Of a stretch of 5,477 nt of DNA, positions 5,345-5,477 are shown in pieces (the stretch's first letter is position 1; each line of letters opens with the position of its first letter). The stretch lies in contig CAZXYF010000207.1 in assembly GCA_964644705.1 (NCBI GenBank), positions 1 through 5,477 on the forward strand. Reading direction: 5' to 3'. This stretch comes from CAZXYF01 sp964644705 (GTDB lineage Bacteria > Planctomycetota > Brocadiia > SM23-32). A model generated the notes under the pieces. The model was not told the DNA's origin and ran no database searches. It saw only the letters and a program-made list of their open reading frames with translations. The position numbers and the translations under genes are program-made.

Positions 5345-5477
5345 ATGAAACGCAGTCTATTCACGATGCCCAAGTCACCTGTGGCCCGCCCGCCGAAGCC
5401 CCGGAGAAAGTCAACTCGATGTCGTTTTACCCTGATCGAGTTGCTTGTGGCCTGCCAGCCGGAGCCTCGGCGAAGGC
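5345..5477 (+). CDS. Second pseudopilin-like gene, 5' part only
   Basis: Only the first 44 codons are in the window. GGAGG (5333-5337) stands 7 nt before the ATG. The product starts MKRSLFTMPKSPVARP, followed by a basic Pro/Arg segment and the prepilin signal FTLIELLV at residues 28-35. Instead of continuing as a hydrophobic helix, it runs into a second basic segment, ACQPEPRRR, exactly as the preceding gene does after its first signal. By analogy a second, intact FTLIELLVVIAII signal should follow about 20 residues on, beyond the window. It lies 147 nt after the first pilin gene in the same direction with no visible terminator between, so the two are probably co-transcribed and arose by duplication. 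Confidence 0.8.
   Translation, partial: MKRSLFTMPKSPVARPPKPRRKSTRCRFTLIELLVACQPEPRRR
5381..5477 (+). repeat. Tandem copies of the 66-nt prepilin-signal unit, second truncated by window end
   Basis: The first unit covers 5381-5446 and the next begins at 5447, giving a period of exactly 66 nt. Both begin GTGGCC. The partial second copy (31 nt) matches the unit in the preceding gene at 26 of 31 positions and the neighbouring first copy at 24 of 31. The shared core is CCG(A/G)AGCC(T/C)CGG(C/A)GAA. The encoded pattern is V-A-x-x-P-(K/E)-P-R-R, then basic residues, then FTLIELL. Confidence 0.8.

Overview
The window looks like chromosomal DNA from a bacterium of the PVC group (Planctomycetota, Verrucomicrobiota, Lentisphaerota, Kiritimatiellota), most likely on the Lentisphaerota/Kiritimatiellota side. 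The clues are two adjacent pseudopilin genes with the FTLIELLVVIAIIS-type N-terminus and an H-Xn-DG-like C-terminal motif, which are greatly expanded in that group, and GC-rich palindromes of a kind I recall as scattered in PVC genomes. The phylum call is an inference; there is no rRNA or marker gene here.

Layout: (1) 1-264 is non-coding or unassigned, with a strong GC hairpin at 11-31 that probably closes an upstream gene. (2) 265-1410 (+) encodes a TPR-like protein ending in a SEC-C zinc motif. Its first ~34 codons are made largely of a palindromic repeat, so this start region appears to have been invaded or extended. (3) 1469-3790 (-), convergent with the SEC-C gene, is a complete cytosolic GH94 glycoside phosphorylase of unknown specificity. 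(4) 3791-4153 is a divergent control region with a consensus -10 box for the GH94 gene, an inverted repeat beside it, a possible promoter for the pilin gene, and an 11-bp perfect inverted repeat. (5) 4154-5197 (+) is a complete pseudopilin-like protein. (6) 5198-5344 holds a perfect Shine-Dalgarno sequence with a 29-codon reading frame. (7) 5345 to the window end is the start of a second pseudopilin-like gene.

The most striking signal is in the two pilin genes. Each carries an in-frame 66-nt (22-codon) unit that encodes a very basic Pro/Arg segment and ends by rebuilding the prepilin processing site and the first residues of the hydrophobic helix. In the first gene one unit splits a normal signal into two copies of LIELLVV exactly 66 nt apart. 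In the second gene a unit is followed by the beginning of another, in tandem and in the same register. Conservation at the DNA level, including synonymous positions, indicates copying of a DNA segment between genes, not just similar leader peptides.

Functionally, the GH94 enzyme would phosphorolyse a short glycan inside the cell, giving a sugar 1-phosphate. The pseudopilins would be inner-membrane or cell-surface proteins matured by a prepilin peptidase. Whether they serve the same carbohydrate-using system is suggested only by the divergent arrangement. No complete novel defence or mobile system is visible.
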